A DNA stretch of 64,000 nucleotides from assembly GCF_042879035.1 (NCBI RefSeq), contig NZ_JBIAOU010000001.1, positions 992,001-1,056,000 on the forward strand. Direction: 5' to 3'. Below, piece after piece: positions 1-8,166 of this stretch; the stretch's first letter is position 1; every line of letters starts with the position of its first letter. The notes under the pieces are model-generated. The model was not told the DNA's origin, searched no databases, and was given only the letters and a program-made list of their open reading frames with translations. The stretch is from Rhodococcus_G sp042879035 (GTDB lineage Bacteria > Actinomycetota > Actinomycetes > Mycobacteriales > Mycobacteriaceae). A program made the translations under genes and the position numbers.

Positions 1-742
1 GGGCTCGGTAGGCGAGCGCACCGAGCGCGCCGCCGATCAGGGGGAACACGATGAACGCCCAGACCTGGGCCGGCGCCCCGTCCTGGTACCACGCGACCGC
101 GAAGCTGCGCGCCGGGTTGACCGAGGTGTTGTCGACCGGGATCGACATGACGTGGATCGCGGCCAGGGTGAAACCGATCGCGATCCCGGCCATCGGCACG
201 TCCGAGATCTGGTCGGTCGCCGCGAGGACCACGAACACCAGCAGAGCCGTCAGCAGGATCTCGATGACGACCATCGCCCCGAACCCGTAGCCGTTCTGCA
301 GGACACCGCCGAGCGGTCCCTCGATCGCGGACGGGCTGTGTTCACCCCATCCGTTCGCGCCGAGTCCGGAGACGGACCGGTTGTACGCGGGCAGGCTCTG
401 GGCCACCGCGTAGAGCACTAGACCGGCGAGCAGACCGCCGACGACCTGCGCGACCACGTACAGCCCGGCCCGGGTGGCGTTGATTCGCCCGATCAGGAAC
501 TGGCCGAACGTCACCGCCGGGTTCACGTGACAGCCGGACACCGGCCCTATCGAATAGACCAGGAACAGCAGGGTGAGGCCGAATGCCAGTGCCACACCGA
601 GGTTTCCGACCTTGTCGCCGGCCACGACCGCGGTGCCGACCGACACGAACACCAGTACGAACGTTCCGACCGCCTCGGCGATGTACTTCTTGACGTCCGA
701 GATCGGTTCCTTCTCGACGAATTCCTGTGCCGTGGGAGACAT
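1..742 (-). CDS. aqpZ: Aquaporin, MIP family (3' end beyond window edge)
   Basis: Membrane channel for water or small neutral solutes. The protein reads MSPTAQEFVEKEP and then hydrophobic segments typical of the six-helix MIP fold. The first pore signature NPAVT lies near residue 74 and the second, NPARS, near residue 212, in the expected half-protein repeat. The first box is SGCHVNPAVT, with Cys-His where SGGH-F is common. The ATG at 742 follows a purine-rich AAAGGCGG. The gene runs off the left edge, so the last residues are missing. It is separated by 70 bp from the transglutaminase gene, which is transcribed in the same direction. The family is clear; water versus glycerol selectivity cannot be decided, and the symbol is by analogy. 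Confidence 0.9.
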   Translation of the reverse strand, partial: MSPTAQEFVEKEPISDVKKYIAEAVGTFVLVFVSVGTAVVAGDKVGNLGVALAFGLTLLFLVYSIGPVSGCHVNPAVTFGQFLIGRINATRAGLYVVAQVVGGLLAGLVLYAVAQSLPAYNRSVSGLGANGWGEHSPSAIEGPLGGVLQNGYGFGAMVVIEILLTALLVFVVLAATDQISDVPMAGIAIGFTLAAIHVMSIPVDNTSVNPARSFAVAWYQDGAPAQVWAFIVFPLIGGALGALAYRA

Positions 743-761
743 GCGCCGCCTTTGCTCGAGG

Positions 762-787
762 GTTCGATCACACAGTTCGATCACACA
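762..787. repeat. 13-bp tandem direct repeat
   Basis: GTTCGATCACACA occurs twice head to tail in the short gap between the aquaporin start and the transglutaminase stop. It could be a regulator half-site pair or a slippage duplication. Nothing else supports a function. Confidence 0.5.
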
Positions 788-812
788 GTGAGGAAGGTCT
801 CGGATTCGGACG

Positions 813-1655
813 CTACGCGAGGCGAATGATCTCCACAACGACATCGAGGTGTGTCGAGCCACCCCCGGAGAAGATCCCTTTCAGGGGCGACACGTCGGCG
901 TAGTCCCGGCCGACGGCGACGGAGACGTGCTGCTCGTTCACCGGCGCCGCGTTGGTCGGGTCGTAGCCCCACCACGACCCGGTCCATGCCTGCACCCACG
1001 CGTGCGACTCGCCACCCACCGACTCCCCGATCGCCGCCTCGGGGTGCGGATGCAGGTATCCGGACATGTAGCGTGCCGGAATTCCCATGGTGCGCAACAG
1101 GAGCAGCGTCAGGTGGGCGTAGTCCTGGCAGACCCCGCGCCGGTCCTCCCACGCCTCGAGCGCCGAGGTGTGCACGCCGGTCGCGCCCCGCACATAGGAC
1201 ATCTCGTCGTGCACCCAGTTCGCCGCCGCGACCACGGCCTCGGCCGGCCGGTGCTCGCGGCGCAACCGGGCCGCCGTCTCCGCGAACAGGTCGCTCTCCG
1301 GGACATACGCAGTGCCGGAGAGGTATTCGCCGAACCGGTCGCGGACACCCTCATCCTCGAGCTGATCCCAGTCGACGGCGTCGTCGGGAATCGTGACCGC
1401 CTCGGTCTCGACCACCGACGTACCGGTGACGGACAGGGCGGTGTGCGGAGCGTGAAGGTCGAACGCCGTCACCGCACTGCCCCAGTAGTCCGTGTACCGG
1501 TAGGCACGAGTGACGGGAGTCGTCTCGACCCGGTTGTGGATGACGTTCTGCCTGCCGTCGCTGCGCGGCGTCAGCCGGGCCTCGTTGAACGACGACGTGA
1601 CGGGCGCGTCGTACTCCAAACCGGTGGTGTGCACCACTCGCAGTCGCCAGGTCAT
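813..1655 (-). CDS. Transglutaminase-like cysteine protease, ATP-grasp/alpha-E cluster
   Basis: A 280-residue protein with an N-terminal beta domain (bacterial transglutaminase N-terminal type, roughly residues 1-85) and a transglutaminase-like core. The catalytic triad is visible: Cys near 176 in RRGVCQDYAH, His near 218 in GGESHAWVQAW and Asp near 232 in GYDPTN. The family includes peptidases and amide-bond exchangers. The start ATG at 1655 overlaps the stop of the alpha-E gene by 4 bp (ATGA); an upstream in-frame start is possible, but the sequence before it is not family-like. The three genes form one operon, and the equivalent M. tuberculosis trio is Rv2411c-Rv2409c from memory. Its partners suggest it hydrolyses or remodels a peptide made by the ATP-grasp enzyme. 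The substrate is unknown. Confidence 0.9.
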   Translation of the reverse strand: MTWRLRVVHTTGLEYDAPVTSSFNEARLTPRSDGRQNVIHNRVETTPVTRAYRYTDYWGSAVTAFDLHAPHTALSVTGTSVVETEAVTIPDDAVDWDQLEDEGVRDRFGEYLSGTAYVPESDLFAETAARLRREHRPAEAVVAAANWVHDEMSYVRGATGVHTSALEAWEDRRGVCQDYAHLTLLLLRTMGIPARYMSGYLHPHPEAAIGESVGGESHAWVQAWTGSWWGYDPTNAAPVNEQHVSVAVGRDYADVSPLKGIFSGGGSTHLDVVVEIIRLA

Positions 1656-2656
1656 CGGCCCCCCTCCACACCCGCGGACACACTCGCACCCGCGTCGGTC
1701 CACGCGACCCACGGAGCCGAGTGGAAGTACTGCTGCGCAATGACTTCGCCGAGTTCACGGCAGGTGTCCTGCAGGGCGAGCAGCCGCACCTGCAGGTCCT
1801 CCATCACCATTCCCGGTGGCAGGAACTCCAGCTCGCTGCGCGCCCGACCCAGGATGCGCTGCGCCTCGTCCCGGGTCCCGACACGACTGTGCGGCCGGGT
1901 GTCGAGCTGGTCGAGGCACAGTTCGGCCTGCCGGATCGCGTGGAACACCGACCTCGGGAACAACCGGTCGAGCAGGATGAACTCGACCACCCGGTGCGCG
2001 TCCAGTGCGCCGCGGTAGGTGCGCAGATAGGTGTCCTGGGCACCGGCCGACCGGAGCACCGTCACCCACGCGGGTGAACTGTTCCGGTCGCCGACTCGGG
2101 AGAGCAGCAGACGCACGATCATGTCGACGCGTTCGACCGAGCGACCGAGCAGCAGGAAGCGGTAGCCGTCGTCGCGGCTGAGGGTGGAGTCGGCCAGGCC
2201 GGCGAACATCGCGGCACGGGTCTCGACGTAACTGAAGAACTCGTGCGGGCCGAGTCGGCGTGAGGCCCGTTCGCGCTCGGCGAGCCCGTTGTACGTCGTG
2301 TTGAGGCACTCCCACATCTCGGTCGAGGTCACTTCCCGGGCACCGCGGGCGTTCTCCCGGGCACGGGACACCGAGTCGACGATCGAGCCGACCGCACCCG
2401 ACGTTCCCGTGGCGCCACCGACCGGGTTCCGGTCGCGCCCGAAGGCGACCAGGTCCGTCAGCGACCAGACGTCGAGCGGCCCGGCGGGTGGGTCGATCCC
2501 GAGCACCCGCAACAGCAACCGGGACGAGCGGTCCGGGTCGACCGTGGAGTCCTCGAACAGTTGGTGCACCGCGACGTCGAGGATGCGGGCCGTGTCGTCG
2601 GCGCGCTCGACGTAGCGCCCGATCCAGTACAACGACTCCGCGTTACGCGCGAGCAT
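1652..2656 (-). CDS. Alpha-E domain protein
   Basis: A 334-residue, mostly helical protein of the bacterial alpha-E domain family (DUF403), opening with the signature MLARNAESLYWIGRYVERADD. No enzymatic activity is established. Members almost always sit between a circularly permuted ATP-grasp and a transglutaminase-like protein, as here, and are thought to be a partner in that system. The start at 2656 is preceded by GGGAGG, and the gene overlaps the 3' end of the ATP-grasp gene by 14 bp. A longer in-frame opening upstream is a shadow of the ATP-grasp gene, because its translation is Ser/Arg-rich and unlike the family. Confidence 0.9.
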   Translation of the reverse strand: MLARNAESLYWIGRYVERADDTARILDVAVHQLFEDSTVDPDRSSRLLLRVLGIDPPAGPLDVWSLTDLVAFGRDRNPVGGATGTSGAVGSIVDSVSRARENARGAREVTSTEMWECLNTTYNGLAERERASRRLGPHEFFSYVETRAAMFAGLADSTLSRDDGYRFLLLGRSVERVDMIVRLLLSRVGDRNSSPAWVTVLRSAGAQDTYLRTYRGALDAHRVVEFILLDRLFPRSVFHAIRQAELCLDQLDTRPHSRVGTRDEAQRILGRARSELEFLPPGMVMEDLQVRLLALQDTCRELGEVIAQQYFHSAPWVAWTDAGASVSAGVEGGR

Positions 2657-4277
2657 CGGCGTTCCTCCCGTTCTGCTGCTGTTGCTGCTGTTGCTGCCCG
2701 GCGGACAGTTCCGGGCCGAGTTCGCTGTGCCGCGGTGGCACCGGCTCGCCGACCAGTTCGCCGCCACCGAGTTCGCGTTCGGTCTCGGTGACGCTGCTCG
2801 CGAGCACCCAGGTGTCCTTGCTGCCGCCGCCCTGGCTGGAATTGACGACGAGCGACCCTTCCGGCAGCGCGACCCGGGACAGCCCGCCGGGCAGCACCCA
2901 CACGGAGTCCCCGTCGTTGACCGCGAACGGCCGCAGGTCGACGTGGCGCGGCGCGAGGACGTCGCCGACCTTCGTGGGGACGGTCGACAGCTGCACGACC
3001 GGCTGCGCGATCCAGCCACGGGGATCGGCGCGGATCTTGCCCGCGATCTCGGCCAGCTCGGCACGGCTCGCATCCGGCCCGAACACGATGCCGTATCCAC
3101 CGGATCCCTCGACCGGTTTGATCACCAGCTCGGCCAGCCGGTCCAGCACCTGTTCGAGCTCGTCGGGCAGCCAGCACCGGTAGGTGTCGACGTTCGCCAG
3201 CAGCGGCTTCTCCCCGAGGTAGTACTCGATGATGGTCGGCACGTACGTGTAGACCAGCTTGTCGTCCCCGACCCCGTTGCCGATGGCGCTGGAGATGACG
3301 ACGTTGCCGGCCCGCGCCGCGTTGAGCAGCCCGGCGACTCCGAGCACCGAGTCCGGCCGGAAGTGCATCGGGTCGAGGAAGTCGTCGTCGATGCGCCGGT
3401 AGATGACGTCGACCTGCCGCTCACCCTCCGTCGTGCGCATGTAGACGACATTGTCGCGGCAGAACAGGTCTCGGCCCTCGACGAGTTCGACGCCCATCTG
3501 CCGGGCGAGCAGGGAGTGCTCGAAGTACGCGGAGTTGTGGACACCGGGCGTGAGCACGACCACGGTCGGGTCGGCGGTGTTGACGGCGGCCGACGCCCGC
3601 AGCGCCCGCAGCAGGTGCGCCGAGTAGTCACCGACGGCCCGCACCCGATGTGAGGAGAACAGGTCCGGGAACACCCGGGCCATCGTGCGACGGTTCTCCA
3701 TCACGTAGGAGACACCGGACGGCGAGCGCAGGTTGTCCTCGAGGACCCGGAACGTGCCCGCGGAGTCGCGGATGACGTCGATGCCCGCGACATGGATACG
3801 GACACCGTTTGGCGGAACGATGCCCGCGGCCTCGCGATGGAAGTGCTCGCAGGAGGTGACCAGGCGTTTCGGGATGACGCCGTCACGCAGGATCTCCTGG
3901 TCGCCGTAGATGTCGGCGAGGAACATCTCGAGCGCTCGGACGCGCTGGGTGATGCCGCGTTCGAGCCCGGCCCACTCCCGTTCGGCGATCACCCGCGGAA
4001 CCAGGTCCAGGGGGAACGGCCGCTCCTGCCCGGACAGGGAGAAGGTGACGCCCTGATTGACGAAGGCGCGGGCCAGCGCGTCGGCACGGGCGGCGAGGTC
4101 GGCGGCGTCCGACGGTGCCAGTGCGGCGAGAATTCCCTCGTAGGGGGGACGAACGGCGCCGTCGGCGTCGAACATCTCGTCGTACGCGAGGGCGTAGCGA
4201 CCGATGTCTGCGTAGCCGTCGAAGACGTCTCGTATCCCCGACGCCGGCGTCGGCGTCGTTGCGGTTCGGGCGTTCAT
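2643..4277 (-). CDS. Circularly permuted ATP-grasp peptide ligase-like protein
   Basis: A 544-residue member of the circularly permuted ATP-grasp type 2 family (DUF404/DUF407), expected to form amide bonds using ATP. Family-like segments include the N-terminal DGYADIGRYALAYDEMF and LVIKPVEGSGGYGIVFGPD, which resembles the ATP-grasp lysine and glycine loop. I chose ATG 4277 because the 36 residues before it are Cys/Arg-rich and do not resemble the family. It is the first gene of the ATP-grasp/alpha-E/transglutaminase operon. The odd feature is its C-terminus, which ends in an eight-glutamine tract and a short polar tail just before the alpha-E start. The product is unknown; the ligase call is from family analyses. 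Confidence 0.9.
   Translation of the reverse strand: MNARTATTPTPASGIRDVFDGYADIGRYALAYDEMFDADGAVRPPYEGILAALAPSDAADLAARADALARAFVNQGVTFSLSGQERPFPLDLVPRVIAEREWAGLERGITQRVRALEMFLADIYGDQEILRDGVIPKRLVTSCEHFHREAAGIVPPNGVRIHVAGIDVIRDSAGTFRVLEDNLRSPSGVSYVMENRRTMARVFPDLFSSHRVRAVGDYSAHLLRALRASAAVNTADPTVVVLTPGVHNSAYFEHSLLARQMGVELVEGRDLFCRDNVVYMRTTEGERQVDVIYRRIDDDFLDPMHFRPDSVLGVAGLLNAARAGNVVISSAIGNGVGDDKLVYTYVPTIIEYYLGEKPLLANVDTYRCWLPDELEQVLDRLAELVIKPVEGSGGYGIVFGPDASRAELAEIAGKIRADPRGWIAQPVVQLSTVPTKVGDVLAPRHVDLRPFAVNDGDSVWVLPGGLSRVALPEGSLVVNSSQGGGSKDTWVLASSVTETERELGGGELVGEPVPPRHSELGPELSAGQQQQQQQQNGRNADARA
2672..2697. repeat. CAG/CAA microsatellite encoding polyglutamine
   Basis: On the minus strand a run of CAG and CAA codons encodes eight glutamines in the ATP-grasp tail. 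It ends just upstream of the GGGAGG ribosome-binding site of the alpha-E gene. Such tracts are unusual in a 70% GC actinobacterial genome. Confidence 0.8.
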
Positions 4278-4341
4278 CGGCCAATGTTCCCCCGGCAGTG
4301 GCAAACCAGCAGCGCACTCGGTAACGCCCAGGTGAGCACAA

Positions 4342-4359
4342 TGAAACAAACATGTTTCA
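4342..4359. promoter_or_regulatory. Candidate operator palindrome upstream of ATP-grasp operon
   Basis: TGAAAC and GTTTCA form a 6-bp inverted repeat around AAACAT, with a nested palindrome AAACATGTTT. This AT-rich site lies 65-82 bp before the ATP-grasp start in the divergent region shared with rpsT. It looks like a repressor site, but the regulator is unknown. Confidence 0.4.
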
Positions 4360-4392
4360 CAGGACCTGCGGCGGGTTGCACGCACCGCCGGT

Positions 4393-4422
4393 TTGGGTCA
4401 TCGCGGCCGCGACTGGTAGCCT
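4393..4422 (+). promoter_or_regulatory. Candidate rpsT promoter
   Basis: TTGGGT and TAGCCT are separated by 18 bp, about 70 bp before the rpsT start. Both hexamers are partial matches to the housekeeping sigma consensus, so this is tentative. Confidence 0.4.
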
Positions 4423-4494
4423 GGTCAATCGGTGCCCAGGAGCACCCGAAGCTTTCTCAACCAGAAAATCAGCGAAGACGACAGGATTTTACGC

Positions 4495-4755
4495 GTGGCC
4501 AACATCAAGTCCCAGGTGAAGCGGATCCGCACCAACGAGCGTCAGCGACTGCGCAACCAGTCGGTGAAGTCCTCGCTGCGCACCGCCATCCGTTCCTTCC
4601 GCGAGGCAGCCGCCGCGGGCGACAAGGACAAGGCCAACGAGCTCCTCGTCTCCGCGAGCCGCAAGCTCGACAAGGCCGCCAGCAAGGGCGTCATCCACGC
4701 CAACCAGGCTGCCAACAAGAAGTCGGCGCTCGCGCTGGCCGCGAACAAGCTCTGA
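4495..4755 (+). CDS. rpsT: 30S ribosomal protein S20
   Basis: The 86-residue product is the usual length for S20, a basic helical protein that binds 16S rRNA in the small subunit. It begins VANIKSQVKRIRTNERQRLRNQ and is Lys/Arg/Ala-rich throughout. The start is GTG at 4495; an in-frame extension to 4432 is not conserved in the family. The gene stands alone on the plus strand, divergent from the ATP-grasp operon and convergent with holA, the same context as in mycobacteria (Rv2412). A strong hairpin follows. Confidence 0.97.
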   Translation: MANIKSQVKRIRTNERQRLRNQSVKSSLRTAIRSFREAAAAGDKDKANELLVSASRKLDKAASKGVIHANQAANKKSALALAANKL

Positions 4756-4800
4756 CAGTGCCCATGTGACGGCACCGCCGTCGCTGGATGTCATCGCTGG

Positions 4801-4829
4801 AGACCGCCCTGTCCTCGACCGGGCGGTCT
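4801..4829 (+). terminator. rpsT terminator
   Basis: AGACCGCCC pairs perfectly with GGGCGGTCT across an 11-nt loop, 45 bp after the rpsT stop. The T residues are few, as is common in actinobacteria. It may also serve the convergent holA transcript. Confidence 0.75.
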
Positions 4830-4858
4830 TTGCGTGTCCCGGGGCAGGCCCGCCGCTG

Positions 4859-5821
4859 TCAGCCGCGCAGCCCGGCGACCCGCCGGACCGCATACTCCAC
4901 GGCGTGATCGGGATCGGCCGCGGCACCCTTGACGTCCGCGTTGAGCTGCGCGACGACCTCGAGTGCGGTGCCGAGCGTCTCCGGGCTCCAGCCGCGCGCC
5001 TGCCCCTGCGCCTTCTTCACCTTCCACGGGGCCATGCCGAGGCCGGACGCCATCCGGAACGGGTCTCCGCGGCCGGCCGAGTCCACCCGGGCGATGGTGT
5101 GGACGGCATCGGCGAGCGCGTCGGCCAGCAGGACGTGCGGTACCCCCCGCAGCATCGCCCACCTCAGCGCCTCCATGGCGCCCGCCCGGTCCCCCGCGAC
5201 GGCCAACTCGGCGACGTCGAACCCGGACACCTCGGCCTTGCCCGAGTAGTACCGCTGCACGGCCGCGGTGTCGATCCGGCCGCCGGTGTCGGCCGCCAGC
5301 TGCGAGCACGCCGCCGCCAGCTCCCGCAGGTCCGACCCGACCGCGTCGAGAACCACCTGGATCACCTCCGGGGACACCCGCACCCCCGCGGCCCGGAACT
5401 CGCCACGAACGAAGTCGACCCGCTCACCCGGCTTGGTCAGCTTGGCGCACTCGTGCACCTGCGCACCGGACTTCTGGAGCGCACCGACCATCGCCTTGGC
5501 TCGACCGCCACCGGAGTGCAGCACCACGAGGGTGAAACCCTCGGGAGGGGCGGCGGCGGCGTCGAGAACCAACGTCACCGCGTCCTTACCCGCTTCGGCG
5601 GCCGCCTCGAGCACGATCACCTTGTCCTCCGCGAACAGTGACGGGCTCAGCAGTTCCGCCAGTTCGGCGGCGCTGGTGTCACCCGCGCGCAAGCGGTTCA
5701 CCGGGACGTCGGCGGGATTGTCGGACGCCGCACGCACGTCCGCGACGATGGACGCGACGGCGCGTTCGACGAGTAGTTCCTCGTCTCCGAGGACGAGGTG
5801 CAACTGCGCGGGGGTGCTCAC
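4859..5821 (-). CDS. holA: DNA polymerase III subunit delta
   Basis: A 320-residue clamp-loader delta subunit, which opens the sliding clamp during loading. The N-terminus MSTPAQLHLVLGDEELLVERAV is typical of the family (Y/LxxxGDExLL) in the degenerate AAA+ domain. The helical collar domain follows, including the DVAELAVAGDRAGAMEALRW segment near residues 205-225. Its ATG overlaps the comEC stop by 4 bp (ATGA), so it is the distal gene of comEA-comEC-holA, an arrangement shared with mycobacteria. Confidence 0.95.
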   Translation of the reverse strand: MSTPAQLHLVLGDEELLVERAVASIVADVRAASDNPADVPVNRLRAGDTSAAELAELLSPSLFAEDKVIVLEAAAEAGKDAVTLVLDAAAAPPEGFTLVVLHSGGGRAKAMVGALQKSGAQVHECAKLTKPGERVDFVRGEFRAAGVRVSPEVIQVVLDAVGSDLRELAAACSQLAADTGGRIDTAAVQRYYSGKAEVSGFDVAELAVAGDRAGAMEALRWAMLRGVPHVLLADALADAVHTIARVDSAGRGDPFRMASGLGMAPWKVKKAQGQARGWSPETLGTALEVVAQLNADVKGAAADPDHAVEYAVRRVAGLRG

Positions 5822-8166
5822 CGGACGATCGTCCCACGCCGCACCGTCACCGCCACACCCCCGCCGCCCGACCGGCTGACCGCGATGTCGCCGTCCCGGT
5901 CGGTGCGCGCCACCGTCGCGCCCATGTCCTCGAGAGCACTCAGGATCCGGGGGTGGGGGTGGCCGAATGTGTTGTCCGATCCGACCGACACGATCACCAA
6001 CCGGGCCCCGACCGCCCGGAGGAACTCGGGTGTGGTGGTGCGCGACCCGTGATGCGGCAGCTTCAGGATGTCCGCGGCGACCGGCGCCCCGTCCCGCATC
6101 AGGTCCCGTTGACCGTCGGCCTCGACGTCCCCGGTCAGCAGGATGCGTCCGGCGTCGGTGTCGACGGACATCACCAGCGACTGGTCGTTGGCGGCGTCGT
6201 CGCCGGACGCCGGGTCGCGGGGTGCGGGCAGTGTCGGGCCGAGCACCCGCAGCGTCAGTGATCCCGCCGAGAGGACCTGGCCCGCCGTCGCCTCGACGAC
6301 CGGCACTCCGGCCGCCGAGGCCTGGTCCCGGACCTGACGGGCAGCCTGCGCAGGCAGCTGCATCGGCCCGGTGACGATGCGGCCCACCGCACGCCCGCGC
6401 AGCACGCCGGGCAGCCCGCCGATGTGGTCGGCGTGCAGATGGGTGAGCACCACCGCCGCGACCGAGGTCACCCCGAGGCGGTCCAGGCAGTCGTCGACCG
6501 GTCCGGGCTGCGGACCCGCGTCGACGACGACGACCTCGGCACCGGCGTTGAGCACGAGCGCGTCACCCTGTCCGACGTCGCAGGCGACGAGGACCCAGTT
6601 GCGGGCCGGCCAACCTGGCCACAGCACCCGGATCGGCACCCACACGACGGCCAGACCCAGCACGACGGCGATCAGGAGCACCCGCGGTCGCGGCAACGCG
6701 ACCGCGACGATCAGGACCACCGACACGGCGGCGGCGAGCCCGAAACCGGCCGCCCCCGACGGCACCGTGATCGTCGCACCGGGTACTCCGGCGGACTCGC
6801 GGGCCACCCACAACAGCCACGACAGCGGTGGGCCGGTGGCCCGGGCGGCGAGCGCGCCGAGCGGCACCCAGACCACCGCCGCGGCCGCGGCGATCGCGCC
6901 GAGCACGGTGATCGGCGCGATCACCGGGGCGACCGCGAGGTTGGCGGCGACGGCGACGGTGCTGACCGACCCCGACATCGCCGCGACGATCGGCGCGGTC
7001 GCGACCTGCGCGACCACGGCCACCGCGACGGCATCCGCGACCATCCGGGGCCATCCGCGCCGCTGCAGCCACGCAGTGGTGCGCGGCACGGCCACCACCA
7101 GCGCTGCCGTGGCGACCACCGACAGCGCGAAGCCGAAGCTGACGGCCAGCGACGGAGACAGCACGAGCAGCACGATCACAGCGGCACCGAGTGCGGGCAT
7201 GGCCTGCCTGCGCCGGCCGACCACCATCGCCAGCAACACCACCGCTCCCATCGCCGCGGCCCGCAGCACGCTCGGCGACGGCCGGGCGAGGACCACGAAA
7301 CCGGCCAGCGCGAGGGCGGCGATCACGGCGGACACTCCCGGACCCAGTGCCACGGCGCGGGTCAGCAGCAGGACGGCGCCGAGCAGGATCGTGACGTTGG
7401 CCCCGGAGACCGCGGTCAGGTGGCTGAGCCCGGCCGAGGTGAAGTCGTCGGTCACGAGCTGCGGCAGCGCGGAGGTGTCGCCGACGACGAGGCCGGGCAG
7501 CAGACCAGCGGCGTCGGGCGGCAGTGCCCGCGCGGCGGCCTCGGCGAACCGGTCCCGCACGTGGCCGGCCGCTCGTTGCGGTGCACTCGGCTCCTCGACC
7601 CGGCGGGGCGGTCCGGTCGCCCGGATCACCGCGACGGTCAGGTCGTGGCGATCCGGCTCGCTCACCGCGCCGCGCACCTGCACCCGCTGCCCGGGCAGCA
7701 GTGTGCGCCACCCCTCGGCCGGGGCGAACACCAGCACGGTCCCCCCGACCCGCACCGCGGAATCGCCCTCACCGATCGCGTGCACCGTGGCCCGCACCGT
7801 CACCGTGTCCCCGCCGGGTGCTCGCACGGGCCTGGGATCGTCGGTGGTGTCCACGGTGAGCGTGACGTGGTGGCCGCGGAGCGCGGCCAGCGGGTGCGTC
7901 GCGACCGCATGTTGCCGCACCGCGGCGGCCCCCGCGAATCCCGATCCGACCAGCATCGCGGCCGCGAGCGCCCCCGCGACGGCGGTCCGGCGGGTGCCGC
8001 GGAGCGCGACCACGACCGCGACCACCGCGGCGGCGAGTGCCAGGACCGCCAGCCACGACGCGGCCCGCCAGCCGACGCCGACGCCCACCGCGGTCGCGAC
8101 CCAGCACCCCGCGGCGGACGGCAGCAGCCGCAGGTCGAGGGTGCGCGGCGGGTGCCGGCTGCTCAC
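5818..8166 (-). CDS. comEC: ComEC/Rec2-family DNA uptake channel protein
   Basis: A 782-residue polytopic membrane protein. It has N-terminal hydrophobic segments, the competence domain with many transmembrane helices (about residues 240-510), and a C-terminal metallo-beta-lactamase domain (about 530-782) with the metal motif THLHADHIGG. In competent bacteria ComEC passes single-stranded DNA across the membrane and its MBL domain may degrade the other strand. The GTG start at 8166 overlaps the comEA stop (GTGA); a much longer open frame upstream is a comEA shadow. No pilus genes are in the window, so actual transformability cannot be judged. Confidence 0.93.
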   Translation of the reverse strand: MSSRHPPRTLDLRLLPSAAGCWVATAVGVGVGWRAASWLAVLALAAAVVAVVVALRGTRRTAVAGALAAAMLVGSGFAGAAAVRQHAVATHPLAALRGHHVTLTVDTTDDPRPVRAPGGDTVTVRATVHAIGEGDSAVRVGGTVLVFAPAEGWRTLLPGQRVQVRGAVSEPDRHDLTVAVIRATGPPRRVEEPSAPQRAAGHVRDRFAEAAARALPPDAAGLLPGLVVGDTSALPQLVTDDFTSAGLSHLTAVSGANVTILLGAVLLLTRAVALGPGVSAVIAALALAGFVVLARPSPSVLRAAAMGAVVLLAMVVGRRRQAMPALGAAVIVLLVLSPSLAVSFGFALSVVATAALVVAVPRTTAWLQRRGWPRMVADAVAVAVVAQVATAPIVAAMSGSVSTVAVAANLAVAPVIAPITVLGAIAAAAAVVWVPLGALAARATGPPLSWLLWVARESAGVPGATITVPSGAAGFGLAAAVSVVLIVAVALPRPRVLLIAVVLGLAVVWVPIRVLWPGWPARNWVLVACDVGQGDALVLNAGAEVVVVDAGPQPGPVDDCLDRLGVTSVAAVVLTHLHADHIGGLPGVLRGRAVGRIVTGPMQLPAQAARQVRDQASAAGVPVVEATAGQVLSAGSLTLRVLGPTLPAPRDPASGDDAANDQSLVMSVDTDAGRILLTGDVEADGQRDLMRDGAPVAADILKLPHHGSRTTTPEFLRAVGARLVIVSVGSDNTFGHPHPRILSALEDMGATVARTDRDGDIAVSRSGGGGVAVTVRRGTIVR

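Noticed and set aside
3792..4769. 325-codon plus-strand frame running into rpsT
   Set aside because: It covers the ATP-grasp gene antisense, the promoter region and rpsT in another frame; no conserved sequence is seen.
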